Shown piece after piece: positions 21,810 through 32,500 of a stretch of DNA of 64,000 nt; positions within the stretch are counted from its first letter, which is position 1, and each line of letters opens with the position of its first letter. The notes under the pieces are model-generated. The model did no database searches. It was not told the DNA's origin and saw only the letters and a list, made by a program, of their open reading frames with translations. The DNA is from Gemmatimonadota bacterium (GTDB lineage Bacteria > Gemmatimonadota > Gemmatimonadetes > Gemmatimonadales > GWC2-71-9): contig QHUB01000009.1 in the NCBI GenBank assembly GCA_003221035.1, forward strand, positions 92,314-156,313, in the 5' to 3' direction. The translations under genes and the position numbers were made by a program.

Positions 21810-22610
21810 GTGATCGTCACTCTCCACCTCATTGCGCTAGCGCTCTACGGATTGGCGACGGCACTCGTGCTGGCGCCGTTTCTCGGCGGCCGCCCGGCCC
21901 CGCGCGCGTTGACGATCGCGCTGCCGTGCGCGGGCGCCGCCTTCCACGTCATCGCGATTGCGCAGCTCACGCCGATCGGCCTCGGGCCGGCGTTGTCGAT
22001 GCTCGCGTTCTGCCTGGTCTTGCTCCAGCTCGTGAGCGAGCGGCTGTTGCGCGGGTCCGCGGTGTCGTTTTTTGCCGGGCCGCTTGCCACGGGACTTGTG
22101 GGGCTTGCCATCCTGAGTGGACTCACGCCCGGCAACCAAGTCGGCGGGAGCGGGACGCAAAGCGCTTGGTTCATCCTGCACGTGGTGCTCAGCGCGCTGG
22201 GACTCGCGCTCATGGCGCTGGCGTTCATCGCCGCCGCGCTCTACTTGCTGCAATTCCGCGAGCTCAAATCCCGCCGGTTCGGGCAGGTCTTTCAGTTGTT
22301 CCCTCCGCTCGAGCGGCTCGATCAGCTCAATCGATTCGCTCTGGTCGCCGGCTTCCCGGCGCTGACGATCGGCGTCTTGCTCGCCCTCGGCTACGGCGCG
22401 CAGTTCTCGGGTGGTCTGCATGCGGCCAAAGCGCAAATCGTGTGGGGGCTTTTCACCTGGGTGGTGCTGGGCTGGGCGGTCTGGGTTCGCGTGGTCCGGC
22501 GCTGGGCGGGGCGCCGGGCCGCACTCGCGAGCATCGCGGGCTTCGGCGCCGTGCTGTTGGTATACGTCGCGCTGAAACTCGTCCAGCCGGGCGCCGGACG
22601 CTTCCTGTGA
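21810..22610 (+). CDS. hemX: HemX/CcsA-like cytochrome c assembly membrane protein
   Basis: 266 residues with about eight hydrophobic segments, in the cytochrome c assembly (CcsA/HemX) family. WFILHVVLSALGLALMALAF and the later KAQIVWGLFTWVVLGW fit the family, with a conserved His in the first of these. Directly before hemA, as HemX is in many bacteria, where it influences HemA level or haem handling. GTG start; no clear ribosome site between the hairpin and the start. Confidence 0.72.
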   Translation: MIVTLHLIALALYGLATALVLAPFLGGRPAPRALTIALPCAGAAFHVIAIAQLTPIGLGPALSMLAFCLVLLQLVSERLLRGSAVSFFAGPLATGLVGLAILSGLTPGNQVGGSGTQSAWFILHVVLSALGLALMALAFIAAALYLLQFRELKSRRFGQVFQLFPPLERLDQLNRFALVAGFPALTIGVLLALGYGAQFSGGLHAAKAQIVWGLFTWVVLGWAVWVRVVRRWAGRRAALASIAGFGAVLLVYVALKLVQPGAGRFL

Positions 22611-22624
22611 CGGGTCATACCGAC

Positions 22625-23887
22625 ATGGGAATCAAAGTGCTCGGCGTCAATCACCGGACCGCGCCGCTCGACGTGCGGGAGCGCTTCACGCATGGCGCCC
22701 ACGAAGTCCCGGGCGCGCTCGCTCGCGTGATGGCGGCGGGCGCGACCGGTGGTGTGCTGTTGTCCACCTGCAATCGCACGGAGTTCTACCTGGTGGCCGA
22801 CGATGAGCCGGTGCTCGATGCCGTGTGGTCGCTGCTGGGCGAGCGGCTCGAGACCAAGCCGCCCGGTGGTGCGCGCGAGTACGGATACATCGCGCGCGAT
22901 CGCGAGGCCGTTCGCCACCTCTATCGCGTGTCCTCCGGACTCGACTCCATGATCCTCGGTGAATCACAGATCCAGGGGCAGGTGCGGGAGGCATGGGAGG
23001 CGTCGCGCGCGCAAGCCGGACCGGTTCTGCATCGGCTGTTTCAGACCGCGCTGCACGTGGGCTCGCGGGTGCGGACCGAAACGGGGCTCGGCATGGGCAC
23101 GGCGTCTGCCGCCTCTGCCGGCGTGGCCGTGGCGGGAAAGATCTTCGGCGATCTCGACGGGCGCAGCGCGCTCATTCTTGGCGCGGGCGACATGGCGGAG
23201 CTCGCCGCGCAGTGCCTCAGCGATCAAGGCGTGCAAGTCACGCTGGTCGCCAACCGCACGCAGGAGCGCGCCCGGGCGATTGCCGAACGGCTCGGCGGCA
23301 CAGCGGTTTCTCTGGAGGAGGCCTGGCCCCACTTTGCGACCACGGATATCGCGCTCTGTTCGACGGCGGCGCCACATGCGGTCGTCACATGGGAGCGCGT
23401 CGGCGCCGTGATCAGCGCGCGCCGGGGCAGGCCGCTTTGCATTCTCGATCTCGCCGTTCCGCGCGACGTGGACCCGGCCATTGCGCAGCTCGAGAACGTG
23501 TTTCTGTACGACGTCGATGATCTGCAGACGGTCGCGGCGCAGGCCACGGCGCGGCGCCGCGATGAGGTCCCCGCGGCCGAGCAGATTGTAGAGCAGGAGA
23601 CCGATCTGTTCTGGGCCTGGTACGGCGGTCTCGGTGTGGTCCCGACGATCAAGGAATGGCGGCAGCAGATGGAGACCCTGCGGGCCGCCGAGCTCGAGCG
23701 AGCGTTGCGCCAGCTTCCGCACCTGAGTCCTGACGACCGCGCGCGCCTCGAGCAATTCAGTCAGGCACTGCTCAACAAGTTCCTGCATCAGCCTACCGTT
23801 GCGCTGAAACAGGCGGCCGAACAGGGTCACGGATACGGCTTGCTCGAGGCGCTGCGCCGGCTGTTCGGGCTGGAGCCGCCCGCGTGA
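22625..23887 (+). CDS. hemA: Glutamyl-tRNA reductase
   Basis: Reduces glutamyl-tRNA to glutamate-1-semialdehyde, the first committed step of C5 haem biosynthesis. 420 residues. Catalytic Cys49 lies in LLSTCNRTEFY, followed by SGLDSMILGESQIQGQV, the NADPH-binding ILGAGDMAELAAQCL and the C-terminal dimerisation helices. The frame is open far upstream; the ATG at 22625 begins MGIKVLGVNHRTAPLDVRE, the family N-terminus. galE follows with a 4-nt overlap. Confidence 0.95.
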   Translation: MGIKVLGVNHRTAPLDVRERFTHGAHEVPGALARVMAAGATGGVLLSTCNRTEFYLVADDEPVLDAVWSLLGERLETKPPGGAREYGYIARDREAVRHLYRVSSGLDSMILGESQIQGQVREAWEASRAQAGPVLHRLFQTALHVGSRVRTETGLGMGTASAASAGVAVAGKIFGDLDGRSALILGAGDMAELAAQCLSDQGVQVTLVANRTQERARAIAERLGGTAVSLEEAWPHFATTDIALCSTAAPHAVVTWERVGAVISARRGRPLCILDLAVPRDVDPAIAQLENVFLYDVDDLQTVAAQATARRRDEVPAAEQIVEQETDLFWAWYGGLGVVPTIKEWRQQMETLRAAELERALRQLPHLSPDDRARLEQFSQALLNKFLHQPTVALKQAAEQGHGYGLLEALRRLFGLEPPA

Positions 23888-24873
23888 CCCGAATTCTTGT
23901 GACGGGAGGCGCGGGGTACATCGGGAGTGTCGTCGTAGATCAATTGCTGGACCGGGGCTTCACGGTCACCGTGCTCGATGACCTCAGCACGGGGCATCGC
24001 CCCGCTGTCGCCCGCGGAGCGGCGTTCGTGCAGGGCGGGGTGGGGAACAGGGAACTGGTCACCGCCCTGCTCGAGCGCGAGCGGATCGAGGCGATCGTCC
24101 ACCTGGCCGCCTTCGCCCTCGTCGCCGAGTCGGTGGCTCAGCCGCAGAAGTACGTGACCAATAATGTCACCGCTGCGCGTGTACTGTTGGAGGCGGCGGT
24201 TCGGGCCAGAGTGCGCCGATTCGTCTTCTCGTCGTCCTGTGCGACGTACGGGCACCCGGCGCGAATCCCGATTACCGAGGACACGCCGTTGGCGCCCGTG
24301 AATCCGTACGGGGAGACCAAGCGCGACTTCGAGCGCCTGCTCGCTGAGCTCGGTCCGGCGCACGGCATGGGTGTCGTGAGCCTGCGCTACTTCAACGCGT
24401 CGGGCGCGACCGATGAGCGCGGCGAGGACCACGATCCGGAAACGCACCTGATTCCCAACGTGCTGTCCGCGGCCATGGGCAAGCGTGAGGCCGTTGAAGT
24501 CTATGGGACGGATTATCCGACGGCCGACGGCACCGCGATTCGTGACTACGTTCATGTCACGGACATCGCCGACGCGCATCTCCGCGCGCTCGAGGTCGAC
24601 ATCGAGAACGGTGCTCCGGTGGCGGTCAATCTTGGAACCGGGACAGGTCGGTCGGTGCGTGAAGTTGTGGAGGCAGCGCGCCGAGTCACGGGGCGTGCGG
24701 TCCCCGTCGCGGAGCAACCGCGCCGGCCTGGTGATCCGCCGGAGCTGGTCGCGGCGGTCGCGCGTGCGCGAACGGTGCTCGGCTGGCAGGCCGCGCATTC
24801 GAGTCTCGAGGAGATTCTGGACAGCGCCTGGCGGTGGCATCAGGCACACCCGCATGGATACCGAGGAGGCTAG
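23884..24873 (+). CDS. galE: UDP-glucose 4-epimerase
   Basis: Interconverts UDP-glucose and UDP-galactose. 329 residues. NAD motif GGAGYIGS at residues 8-15; SSSCATYG and YGETK give the catalytic Ser/Tyr/Lys; RYFNASGA and YPTADGTAIRDYVHVTDIAD are GalE signatures. GTG start overlapping hemA. It ends flush against tolQ (TAG then GTG). Confidence 0.93.
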   Translation: MTRILVTGGAGYIGSVVVDQLLDRGFTVTVLDDLSTGHRPAVARGAAFVQGGVGNRELVTALLERERIEAIVHLAAFALVAESVAQPQKYVTNNVTAARVLLEAAVRARVRRFVFSSSCATYGHPARIPITEDTPLAPVNPYGETKRDFERLLAELGPAHGMGVVSLRYFNASGATDERGEDHDPETHLIPNVLSAAMGKREAVEVYGTDYPTADGTAIRDYVHVTDIADAHLRALEVDIENGAPVAVNLGTGTGRSVREVVEAARRVTGRAVPVAEQPRRPGDPPELVAAVARARTVLGWQAAHSSLEEILDSAWRWHQAHPHGYRGG

Positions 24874-25614
24874 GTGTTCTTCTTTCAGGTCCGCGGAGCG
24901 ATCCCCACGACGCCGTGGGAGCTGGTCCTCACGTCGAGTCGCGAGACGCAGTTCGTGCTCGGCATCCTCGCGGTCTTCTCGCTCGTGTCTTGGTATCTGA
25001 TCGTGCTGAAGTGGTGGCAATTCCGACGCATGCGCCAGCTTGGCGACCGGTTCCTCGCGGAGGTGGAGAAAGCGCCGCGGCTCGAGGACGCCTATCACGC
25101 CGCGATGCGGTTGCCGCCGTCGCCCTACAATCGCTTACTGCGTGAGGCCGTGCACTTCTTCTCCGAGCTGAAACCGGGAAGTCTGAAAGGCACCGGCGTC
25201 GCGACCAGTCCCGCGGCTGCCGCCGCAGCCGCCACGACGTTGACGACAACCCAACTCGAAGCGTTGCGCATGGTGCTCGCGAAAGAAGTCGGCGCCGAGC
25301 GCGACACCGCCGCCCGCTTCATTCCATGGCTGGCGACCTTCGGTTCCGTCAGCCCGCTGCTCGGACTCCTTGGCACGGTGCTCGGCGTGATGGACGCCTT
25401 TATCGGCATCGCGGTCGGTGGCTCGGGCAATATCACGGCGGTCGCGCCCGGCGTCGCGGAGGCCTTGGTCACGACGGTCGGCGGCCTTGCGGTGGCCGTT
25501 CCCGCCGTCATGGCGTACAACCTGTACGTCAGCCGGCTGGGTCTGTTTGCCGGGGAGCTCGAGGGCTTCGCGCAGGAGATCGTGGGCACGCTGGCCCGGG
25601 AAGGACGGATCTGA
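24874..25614 (+). CDS. tolQ: TolQ, MotA/TolQ/ExbB proton channel subunit
   Basis: 246 residues with three membrane segments: near 28-47 (QFVLGILAVFSLVSWYLIVL), and a pair at about 150-205 around TFGSVSPLLGLLGTVLGVMD and AEALVTTVGGLAVAVPAVMA. It forms the proton channel that powers Tol-Pal during outer-membrane constriction. GTG start, with GGAGG 5 nt upstream within the galE end. Overlaps tolR by one base. Confidence 0.92.
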   Translation: MFFFQVRGAIPTTPWELVLTSSRETQFVLGILAVFSLVSWYLIVLKWWQFRRMRQLGDRFLAEVEKAPRLEDAYHAAMRLPPSPYNRLLREAVHFFSELKPGSLKGTGVATSPAAAAAAATTLTTTQLEALRMVLAKEVGAERDTAARFIPWLATFGSVSPLLGLLGTVLGVMDAFIGIAVGGSGNITAVAPGVAEALVTTVGGLAVAVPAVMAYNLYVSRLGLFAGELEGFAQEIVGTLAREGRI

Positions 25615-26051
25615 TGGCGGGTGGACTGCTGGGCGGGGGAGGTCTTCGCGGGCATGGCGAATTGCCGCTCAACGCCGATATCAATGTCACGTCGCTGGTG
25701 GACGTCGCGTTCGTGCTGCTGATCATCTTCATGATCACCGCTCCGATCATGCAGGGCGGCGTCGATGTGCGCCTGCCGCGTGCGCAGGTGCGCGCGATCG
25801 AGCCCAAACAGGGACTCGTCGTCACCGTCGACGCGGATGGCAAGATCTACCTGGACCAGGCCGGGCTCTCGTACGAAGACTTCCAGGCGACGTTCCCGGC
25901 ATTCGTGCGAACGAAACGCCCCACGGGGGTGTATCTGCGGGCCGATGGACGAGTCGCATATGCTCGCGTGGTTCAGGTCCTGGCCGTGATACGAGGCGCG
26001 GGCGTGCAGGACGTGGGACTCGTCGCGGAACCGGAGACGATCGACCGATGA
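25614..26051 (+). CDS. tolR: TolR/ExbD
   Basis: 145 residues. A single membrane segment with the proton-path aspartate (VTSLVDVAFVLLIIFMITAP) is followed by a periplasmic domain (RLPRAQVRAIEPKQGLVVTV). It partners TolQ. Start and stop overlap both neighbours by a few bases, indicating a tightly coupled tol operon. Confidence 0.92.
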   Translation: MAGGLLGGGGLRGHGELPLNADINVTSLVDVAFVLLIIFMITAPIMQGGVDVRLPRAQVRAIEPKQGLVVTVDADGKIYLDQAGLSYEDFQATFPAFVRTKRPTGVYLRADGRVAYARVVQVLAVIRGAGVQDVGLVAEPETIDR

Positions 26052-26728
26052 GACGACGCGGCGCGCCGGCTCCCATAGGAATGGCGATGACCGGCACGCT
26101 CGTGCTGCACGGCGTGGCGGGCCTGCTGCTGTTCGGGACGCCGAGCGCGCACAAGCGCATTCCACCGACCTATCGCGTGCATCTGGTCGCCGCACCGGCC
26201 CCGGACCTGGAGGAGCGGAAAGCGCCCGAGGCCGTCGAGCGGCCGGCTGAAGAGAAACCGGCGCCGATTCCCGCGCCGAAGCACCCCCAGAGTACGGTGT
26301 CGCGCGCGACCCCGCCCCCGAACCGGGATCAGACCAAACGCGAAGCCGCGCCGCGGACGACATCGAGCAATCAGCCGCTCCCGGGCGAAAAGCCGTCAAC
26401 CGGCAATGACGTTGCAACCGTCAGCACCGAGGGTGTGGCGTTCCCGTTCCCCGAGTATTTGCAGAACATCGTGTCTCAGGTGCTGCGCCGCTGGCAGCGT
26501 CCGGCGCAAAGCACGCCGCTCGAGGCTGAGGTGTCGTTCTTCGTGCATCGCGATGGCTCGGTGACCGACCTGAACTTCATCCGGCGCTCCGGCAATTTCG
26601 CGTTCGATCTCGAGGCACAAGGGGCCGTCGAAGAGGCGGGTCGCTTCCGCGCGTTCGGCTCGCTGCCGGATGGCTGGCTGTCCGACGTGCTGTTCGTGCG
26701 GTTCTATTTCTCGGGGCAGAGGCAATGA
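26048..26728 (+). CDS. tolA: TolA/TonB-like periplasm-spanning protein
   Basis: 226 residues. One N-terminal membrane segment (MAMTGTLVLHGVAGLLLFG), a Pro/Lys/Glu-rich spacer, and a C-terminal TonB/TolA-type domain (FPEYLQNIVSQVLRRWQRP, VSFFVHRDGSVTDLNFIRRS). Shorter than E. coli TolA and without the long alanine-rich helix. The position between tolR and tolB argues for TolA; by domain alone it could be called TonB. Confidence 0.85.
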   Translation: MRRRGAPAPIGMAMTGTLVLHGVAGLLLFGTPSAHKRIPPTYRVHLVAAPAPDLEERKAPEAVERPAEEKPAPIPAPKHPQSTVSRATPPPNRDQTKREAAPRTTSSNQPLPGEKPSTGNDVATVSTEGVAFPFPEYLQNIVSQVLRRWQRPAQSTPLEAEVSFFVHRDGSVTDLNFIRRSGNFAFDLEAQGAVEEAGRFRAFGSLPDGWLSDVLFVRFYFSGQRQ

Positions 26729-28083
26729 CTCCGCTCTTGTTGGCCGCCTTGCTCGTCGTGCAGGACACCACCTCGATCGATCGTGGAGTGCGGATCGGCA
26801 TCGTTTATCGTCCCGGCGTGCGGCCGGGGCTCGTGATGTTGCCCAGGGCCGGTATGGGTCTCGATTCGGTGCGTGCGATTGTGGGCCGAGACTTGGACTA
26901 CAGCGATCGCTTCGAGATCATCACGCTGCCGGCCGGTGACTCGATCCGTCTGGCGGGCACGTCGTCATCCACGCGCAGCACAGCCACTCGTCGCTCCACG
27001 GGCACCGGAACCGGCGGCGCGCAGTCGAGCAGCGCACTCAACTATCCCTTATATCAGGCGCTCGGCGCCGACTTCGCGTTGGACGTGACGGCAGCCGGCG
27101 ATACGACGGTCTTCACGCTCCACGATATCGCCGCCTCCGGCATTCGCCGCACCGTACGGGCTCGGCTCCCTCGTGCCGGTGATGCGAGTTTCCGGATGGC
27201 CGTGCATCGTCTCGCCGACCAGGCGCTGCAGGCGGCGCTCGGCGCGCCGGGGATCGCGGCCACGCGCGTGCTGTTCGTGCGCGATGGCAAAGTGTATCGG
27301 ATCGATCAGGACGGTGCGGACCAGCAGCTCGTCTCGTCCACCGATCGCCAGGCGATGTCGCCGGCATGGGGCGCGGACGGACAGCATTTCGCCTACATGG
27401 AGTTTCAAGCAGGCAAGGGCTGGCTCTACCTGCAGGAGATGGCCACGGGCAAGCGGACCGCAGTGCCGACCACGGGCACTGCGCTGGACTTCACGCCGGC
27501 CTTTTCTCCCGACGGTCAGACGCTCGCGTTCAGTCGCGCGACGGAGGAAGGCACGGATCTGTATACGATTAACCTGAAGAACAGCTGTTGCTTACGGCGC
27601 TTGACCGTGGGGCGGTTTTCTGACAACTTGTCCCCGACGTTCAGCCCGGACGGGCAACGGATCGCGTTCGTCTCGACGCGACCGGGTCTGCCGCAGATTT
27701 ATGTCATGGCGGCCGACGGCACCGACCAGCAGTTGTTCGCACCATTCGATTACGGCGTCACCGGGGCGTCCAACGCGCCGGAGTGGTCCCCCGACGGGCA
27801 ATCGGTAGCGTTTCACCGGGACGTGGCCGGGACGCTGCAGGTGTTCGTGCTCGATGTCCGAACCCGCACCGTCCGCCAGCTGACCTCGGTGGGACGTAAC
27901 GAGGATCCAACCTGGGCGCCCGACAGCCGCCACCTCGCCTTTGTTTCCGACCGGTCGGGTTACCGTCAGTTATGGATCATCGATCTCGAGACCGGCCGGA
28001 TCCGGCCGTTGCTGCAGCAGAGCGGGGAACGTTTGCCGGCCTGGTCTCCACGGCTGTCGGAGGCCTCTTCTTCCACCCCCTGA
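26725..28083 (+). CDS. tolB: TolB, periplasmic beta-propeller
   Basis: 452 residues. A short signal sequence, an N-terminal domain, then WD40-like PD40 propeller repeats (FSPDGQTLAFSRATEEGTDL, FSPDGQRIAFVSTRPGLPQI, WSPDGQSVAFHRDVAG, WAPDSRHLAFVSDRSG). Binds Pal and TolA. It overlaps tolA by 4 nt and ends 13 nt before pal. Confidence 0.92.
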   Translation: MTPLLLAALLVVQDTTSIDRGVRIGIVYRPGVRPGLVMLPRAGMGLDSVRAIVGRDLDYSDRFEIITLPAGDSIRLAGTSSSTRSTATRRSTGTGTGGAQSSSALNYPLYQALGADFALDVTAAGDTTVFTLHDIAASGIRRTVRARLPRAGDASFRMAVHRLADQALQAALGAPGIAATRVLFVRDGKVYRIDQDGADQQLVSSTDRQAMSPAWGADGQHFAYMEFQAGKGWLYLQEMATGKRTAVPTTGTALDFTPAFSPDGQTLAFSRATEEGTDLYTINLKNSCCLRRLTVGRFSDNLSPTFSPDGQRIAFVSTRPGLPQIYVMAADGTDQQLFAPFDYGVTGASNAPEWSPDGQSVAFHRDVAGTLQVFVLDVRTRTVRQLTSVGRNEDPTWAPDSRHLAFVSDRSGYRQLWIIDLETGRIRPLLQQSGERLPAWSPRLSEASSSTP

Positions 28084-28096
28084 TCGGAGAGACAGG

Positions 28097-28708
28097 ATGA
28101 AATCGGTATCGTTGTTCCTCGCGCTCGGTCTTGGCGCCGCCATCGTTGCGGCGTCGTCCTGCGGCGGCAAAAAGCCTGCGCAGACCGCGCCGACACCCAA
28201 CGCGGACTCGGCCGCGGCCGCGGACCGGGCGCGTCAGGACTCGATCGACGCGGCGAACCGCGCGGCCCAGGACGAAGCGGAGCGGGTCCGGCGCCAGCGT
28301 GAAGCCGATTCGCTCGCGGCACTCTCGCGGGCATCGGAAGACGTCCGTAATACCCTGGCGGCCATGATTCACTTCGACCTCGACAAGTCGAACGTCCGGT
28401 CCGACGACATGGGGTCGCTCGATCAGAAGGTCGCCATCCTGCAGGCGAATCCCGATTTACGGATTCGGATCGGCGGACACTGCGACGAACGCGGCTCCGA
28501 CGAGTACAACCTCGCGCTGGGCAATCGCCGCGCGCAGTCGGCGAAGCAGTACCTCGTGAGCCACGGGATCGATGCGGGCCGCATCGAGACGCAGTCGTTC
28601 GGCGAGGAGCGGCCGCTGGTCGACGGCCATGATGAATCGGCCTGGTCGCAGAACCGGCGTGCCGAATTCGAAGTCGTGAGCGGCGGTGACAATCTCCACC
28701 GTCCGTAG
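28097..28708 (+). CDS. pal: Pal, peptidoglycan-associated lipoprotein
   Basis: 203 residues. Lipoprotein signal with Cys22 (AASSCGG), an Ala/Asp/Arg-rich helical linker with repeated DSI/DAANRAAQ units, and an OmpA-like domain whose peptidoglycan site is GGHCDERGSDEYNLALGNRR. AGGAT lies just at the ATG, with GAGAGACAGG upstream. Its stop falls inside cpoB. Confidence 0.95.
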   Translation: MKSVSLFLALGLGAAIVAASSCGGKKPAQTAPTPNADSAAAADRARQDSIDAANRAAQDEAERVRRQREADSLAALSRASEDVRNTLAAMIHFDLDKSNVRSDDMGSLDQKVAILQANPDLRIRIGGHCDERGSDEYNLALGNRRAQSAKQYLVSHGIDAGRIETQSFGEERPLVDGHDESAWSQNRRAEFEVVSGGDNLHRP

Positions 28709-29474
28709 ACTCGCCGTCTTGTCTCTGCTGGGGCTCGCCTCCGGATGCGCGCTGAAAGGCGACGTCCGGAAGGTCGAGCTCCAGGTGCAGGCGTTGCAGG
28801 CAGATCTCGCCAAGAGTGATGCGGCCCGCGCGGCGGATCACGACACCGTGGTGGCCGCCATCAAGTCGCTGCAGCAGGCGCTCGACCGACAGCAGGCGTA
28901 TCTCGTCCAGCTGCGAGGCGATTTGCGTACCGAATTGATCTCGGTCGAGCAGCAGCTCGTTTCGGTCCAGGAGCTGACCGGGCAAAGCCAGCAGCGGCTC
29001 AGCGAGCTCCGGTCGCGGCTGGACGCCCGGTCGCAGCAGCCGGATCCGAACGCCGCAGCGGGCGGCCCCCCGGTTGGTCCGTCCGGCAACCCCGCCGGGC
29101 CCGGACCCGACCAGATGTACGATCTCTCCTTGCAACAGTACCGTCGCGGCAGCCTCAGCACCGCGCGGCTTGGATTCCGGGAGTTCCTGCGCGTCTTCCC
29201 CACGCACGAGCATGCACCCGACGCCTTGTTCTACGTTGGGGAGAGTTTCGAGCAGTCTGCGCCCGATTCCGCGGCAGCGGTGTACGATCAACTCGTGCGC
29301 ACTTTCCCAAATTCGTCACGAGCGCCGTCAGCGCTGTACAAACTCGGTCTCCTCGCGGAGCAGCGGGGCGACAAGAGCACGGCGCGAACCTTCTATAATC
29401 GGGTGGTCGCGGGTTACCCCCGTGCGCCCGAGGCCGATCTCGCGCGGCAGAATCTGCAGCGTCTTCGGCCGTAA
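28686..29474 (+). CDS. cpoB: CpoB/YbgF-like Tol-Pal coordinator
   Basis: 262 residues. Lipoprotein-type signal (ASGC, Cys21), an N-terminal coiled coil (about 25-115), a Pro/Gly linker, and a C-terminal TPR domain (YDLSLQQYRRGSLSTARLGF, then AAAVYDQLVRTFPNSSRAPS). In E. coli CpoB links peptidoglycan synthesis to outer-membrane constriction; there it has a cleavable signal, whereas a lipobox Cys is present here. GTG start, 23-nt overlap with pal. Confidence 0.88.
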   Translation: MTISTVRRLAVLSLLGLASGCALKGDVRKVELQVQALQADLAKSDAARAADHDTVVAAIKSLQQALDRQQAYLVQLRGDLRTELISVEQQLVSVQELTGQSQQRLSELRSRLDARSQQPDPNAAAGGPPVGPSGNPAGPGPDQMYDLSLQQYRRGSLSTARLGFREFLRVFPTHEHAPDALFYVGESFEQSAPDSAAAVYDQLVRTFPNSSRAPSALYKLGLLAEQRGDKSTARTFYNRVVAGYPRAPEADLARQNLQRLRP

Positions 29475-29501
29475 CATCCTCTGGCCGAGCCGGACCCCCT
29501 G

Positions 29502-32500
29502 ATGACTGCCCGCGGTGAGATGCCGTTTCTCGATCATCTCGAGGAGCTGCGCTGGCGCATCCTGTGGAGCCTCCTTGCGATTTTCGCCGGCACGATCATC
29601 GGCTGGTTCCTGCTCGACAAGATCGACATCATCGAGGTTCTGAAGCGACCGATCGCACCGTATCTCCCCGGTGGGCGGCTGATCTTCACGAGCCCCGCCG
29701 AGCCGTTCATGCTCACGCTGAAGGTCGCGTTTGCGCTCGGCTGCCTGCTGGCGTCACCAATCATCATCTATCACATCTGGGCGTTCTTGGCGCCGGCGCT
29801 GTACGAGCGGGAGAAGCGGCTCATCATCCCGGCGCTGGCCGTCGGCGTCGTGCTGTTCCTGGCGGGTGGGATCGCGTGTTACCACTGGTTGCTTCCGGCT
29901 GCCCTGAAAGTGCTCATCGGATTCTCACGTTCCGATTTGACCCCGATGATCACGATCGACCGCTATTTCGGCATGGCAGTGCCGTTCGTGGCGGGCTGCG
30001 GCCTCGTCGCCGAGCTGCCGCTCGTCGTCACGATCCTCGCCTCGCTGGGGATCGTCACGCCGCAGTTTCTGGGACGGCAGCGTCGCTACGCGGTCGTGAT
30101 CGCCGCGTTCCTGGCCGCCATTCTCACGCCTCCCGATGCCGTCTCGATGATGTTGATGCTGATCCCGCTGCTGCTGCTCTATGAGATCAGCATTTGGTGC
30201 GCGTACGTGGCCAGCCGGCGCCGTGCGCGGCGCGCGGCAGCTGCCACGCTCGTCCTGTTGCTGGTCAGCATGGGATCGCTCCGCGCGCAAAACCCGCCGC
30301 CGGCTCCTCCACCGCCACCGGCGCAGCGGGTTGTGCAGGACTCGGGCGCCGTGGTGAAGCCACCCGGCGTACCGGGCGACACCGGCCGTCGCGGCTCGAT
30401 AGACACCGCGACGGCCCGCAAGCAGGGTCTGCCCACCGGACCGTCCCGCTCCTTCCCTCCTTCTGATGCCGTCATGGATTCACTGCTCAAGCTTCAAGGC
30501 TACCAAGTGACCCACTACATGGCGGACACCTTCGTCGTGGTCGGCGACAGCCAGACGATCTTTTTGCGGCGCGAAGCCTACGTTGATCGGGAGGGCACCC
30601 AGCTCCAAGCCGACTCGATCCGCTACCACGAGGCGAGCTGCCGGCTGGATGCCACGGGGAATCCGCAGCTCTTCGATCAGGGCACGGTCCTGATCGGGGA
30701 AGGGATGCGCTACGACACCTGCCGGCACCGCGGCACGGTCCGGGATGCGCTCACCGACTTTCAGCAAGGCGGCGTCACCTGGTATGTGAGCGGCCAGGCG
30801 TTCGCCAACGACTCGAATTCCCGCCGTGTGTACGCGAGCAAAGCGCGCTTCACGTCGGATCCGCAGCCGGTCCCCGACTACCATTTTGCGGCCGGGCAGG
30901 TGAAGTGGATCAATAAGCGCACGATGATCGCGCGTCCCGCGGTGCTGTACGTGCGAGACGTTCCGATTATGTGGCTGCCGTTCATCTTTCAGGACATTCG
31001 CGGCGGCCGGCGCAGCGGCATTCTGTTTCCGCGGTTCGGCATCAACGATCTCGTTCGGCCGAGCCGGCACTACACTCGGCACATCTCCGACTTCGGGTAC
31101 TATTTCGCGGTCAACGATTATCTCGACGTGCTGGTGGCCGGCGACTGGTTCTCGGGCCGGTATATCCAGGTTCACAGCCAGGCCCAGTATCACATCATCA
31201 GCCGGTTCATGAATGGACAGCTGAGCTACACGCGGATGCAGGAGCTCGATCATCCGGGCGTCAACACGACGATCGGCTGGAACCACTCGCAGCAGTTCAG
31301 CTCACGCAGCTCATTGAACGCCAATGTGCTCTACGCGACGGATGGAAGACTGGTGCAACGCAACTCCACGAACCCGTGGGAAGTCGTCGCGCGCATGAAC
31401 TCGACCCTGAACTTCGAGCGCCGGTTTTCATGGGGGACGCTGAACGTCGGCGGCTCGCGGTCGCAGGATCTCTCGTCCAACAACGTTTCGCAGACATTCC
31501 CCACGATCAACCTCACACCCTCGAGCGTGAACATCACGCCATGGATGACGTGGTCTCCCGCGTTTTCGTTTACGAACGACATGCAGTTCCATCAGCCCGC
31601 CGCCGCGCTGCTGATTCCCGCGCCGGCGACGGACACGGTCCCGCTCGATACGCTGCATCTCTTCAACGACGTGCGTCGCACTCTGATGACGTTTTCGACG
31701 CCGCTGCGGATCGGCCGCTGGAACTGGGCCAATAATCTTCAGATCACCGATGGCCGGACGCACGGACGGACGGAGTATCAGTTGCCCGACAGCACGGGCG
31801 CCGTGCACCGCGTGGTCTATGGCCAAACGTTCGAGACGCGCGTCGAATGGCAGACGGGCATCAATCTGCCGTCGTTCTTCTCCAGTTCGTGGAAACTGCA
31901 GCCCGGAGTGTCGATCGTGAACGCGACGAGTGCCGGGCCCTTCATGATTCGCAATCAATTCACGGGCGGAGAGTTTGTGCGGCAGGGCAAGCGCCTGCAA
32001 TTCAGCGCCAGCGTCACGCCCACGTTCTTTGGATTTTTCCCGGGCTTCGGTCCGTTTTCGCGCATCCGGCACTCATTCTCGCCCCAGGTGAGCTGGCAAT
32101 ATGCGCCCGCGGTCGCCGTCCCCAAGGATTTTGCGCATGCGGTCGATCCCACCGGTCGCACGGTGAATTTGCACTCCGATCCGCAGCAGACGATCAGCGT
32201 TCAGCTGTCGCAGTCGTTCGAGGCCAAGGTGAAGTCGGCCGCGGGAGATACCGCGGCGGAGCGCGAGCCTCGCAAAGTCAAGTTGTTGAGTATCCAGACG
32301 AGCGGGATCGGGTACAACTTCGAGGCTGCCAAACTGCCGCACCGCACCGGCTGGCAGGATGCGCAGCTGCGAAACTCGTTCTTGTCGGATCTGCTGCCCA
32401 GTTTCCAGCTCAGTCTCACGCACGACCTGTGGAAGGGCGACGTCGGCACGGACTCGGCAAAATTCGATCCGTTCCTGTCGAGCGTGTCCGCCACATTTAC

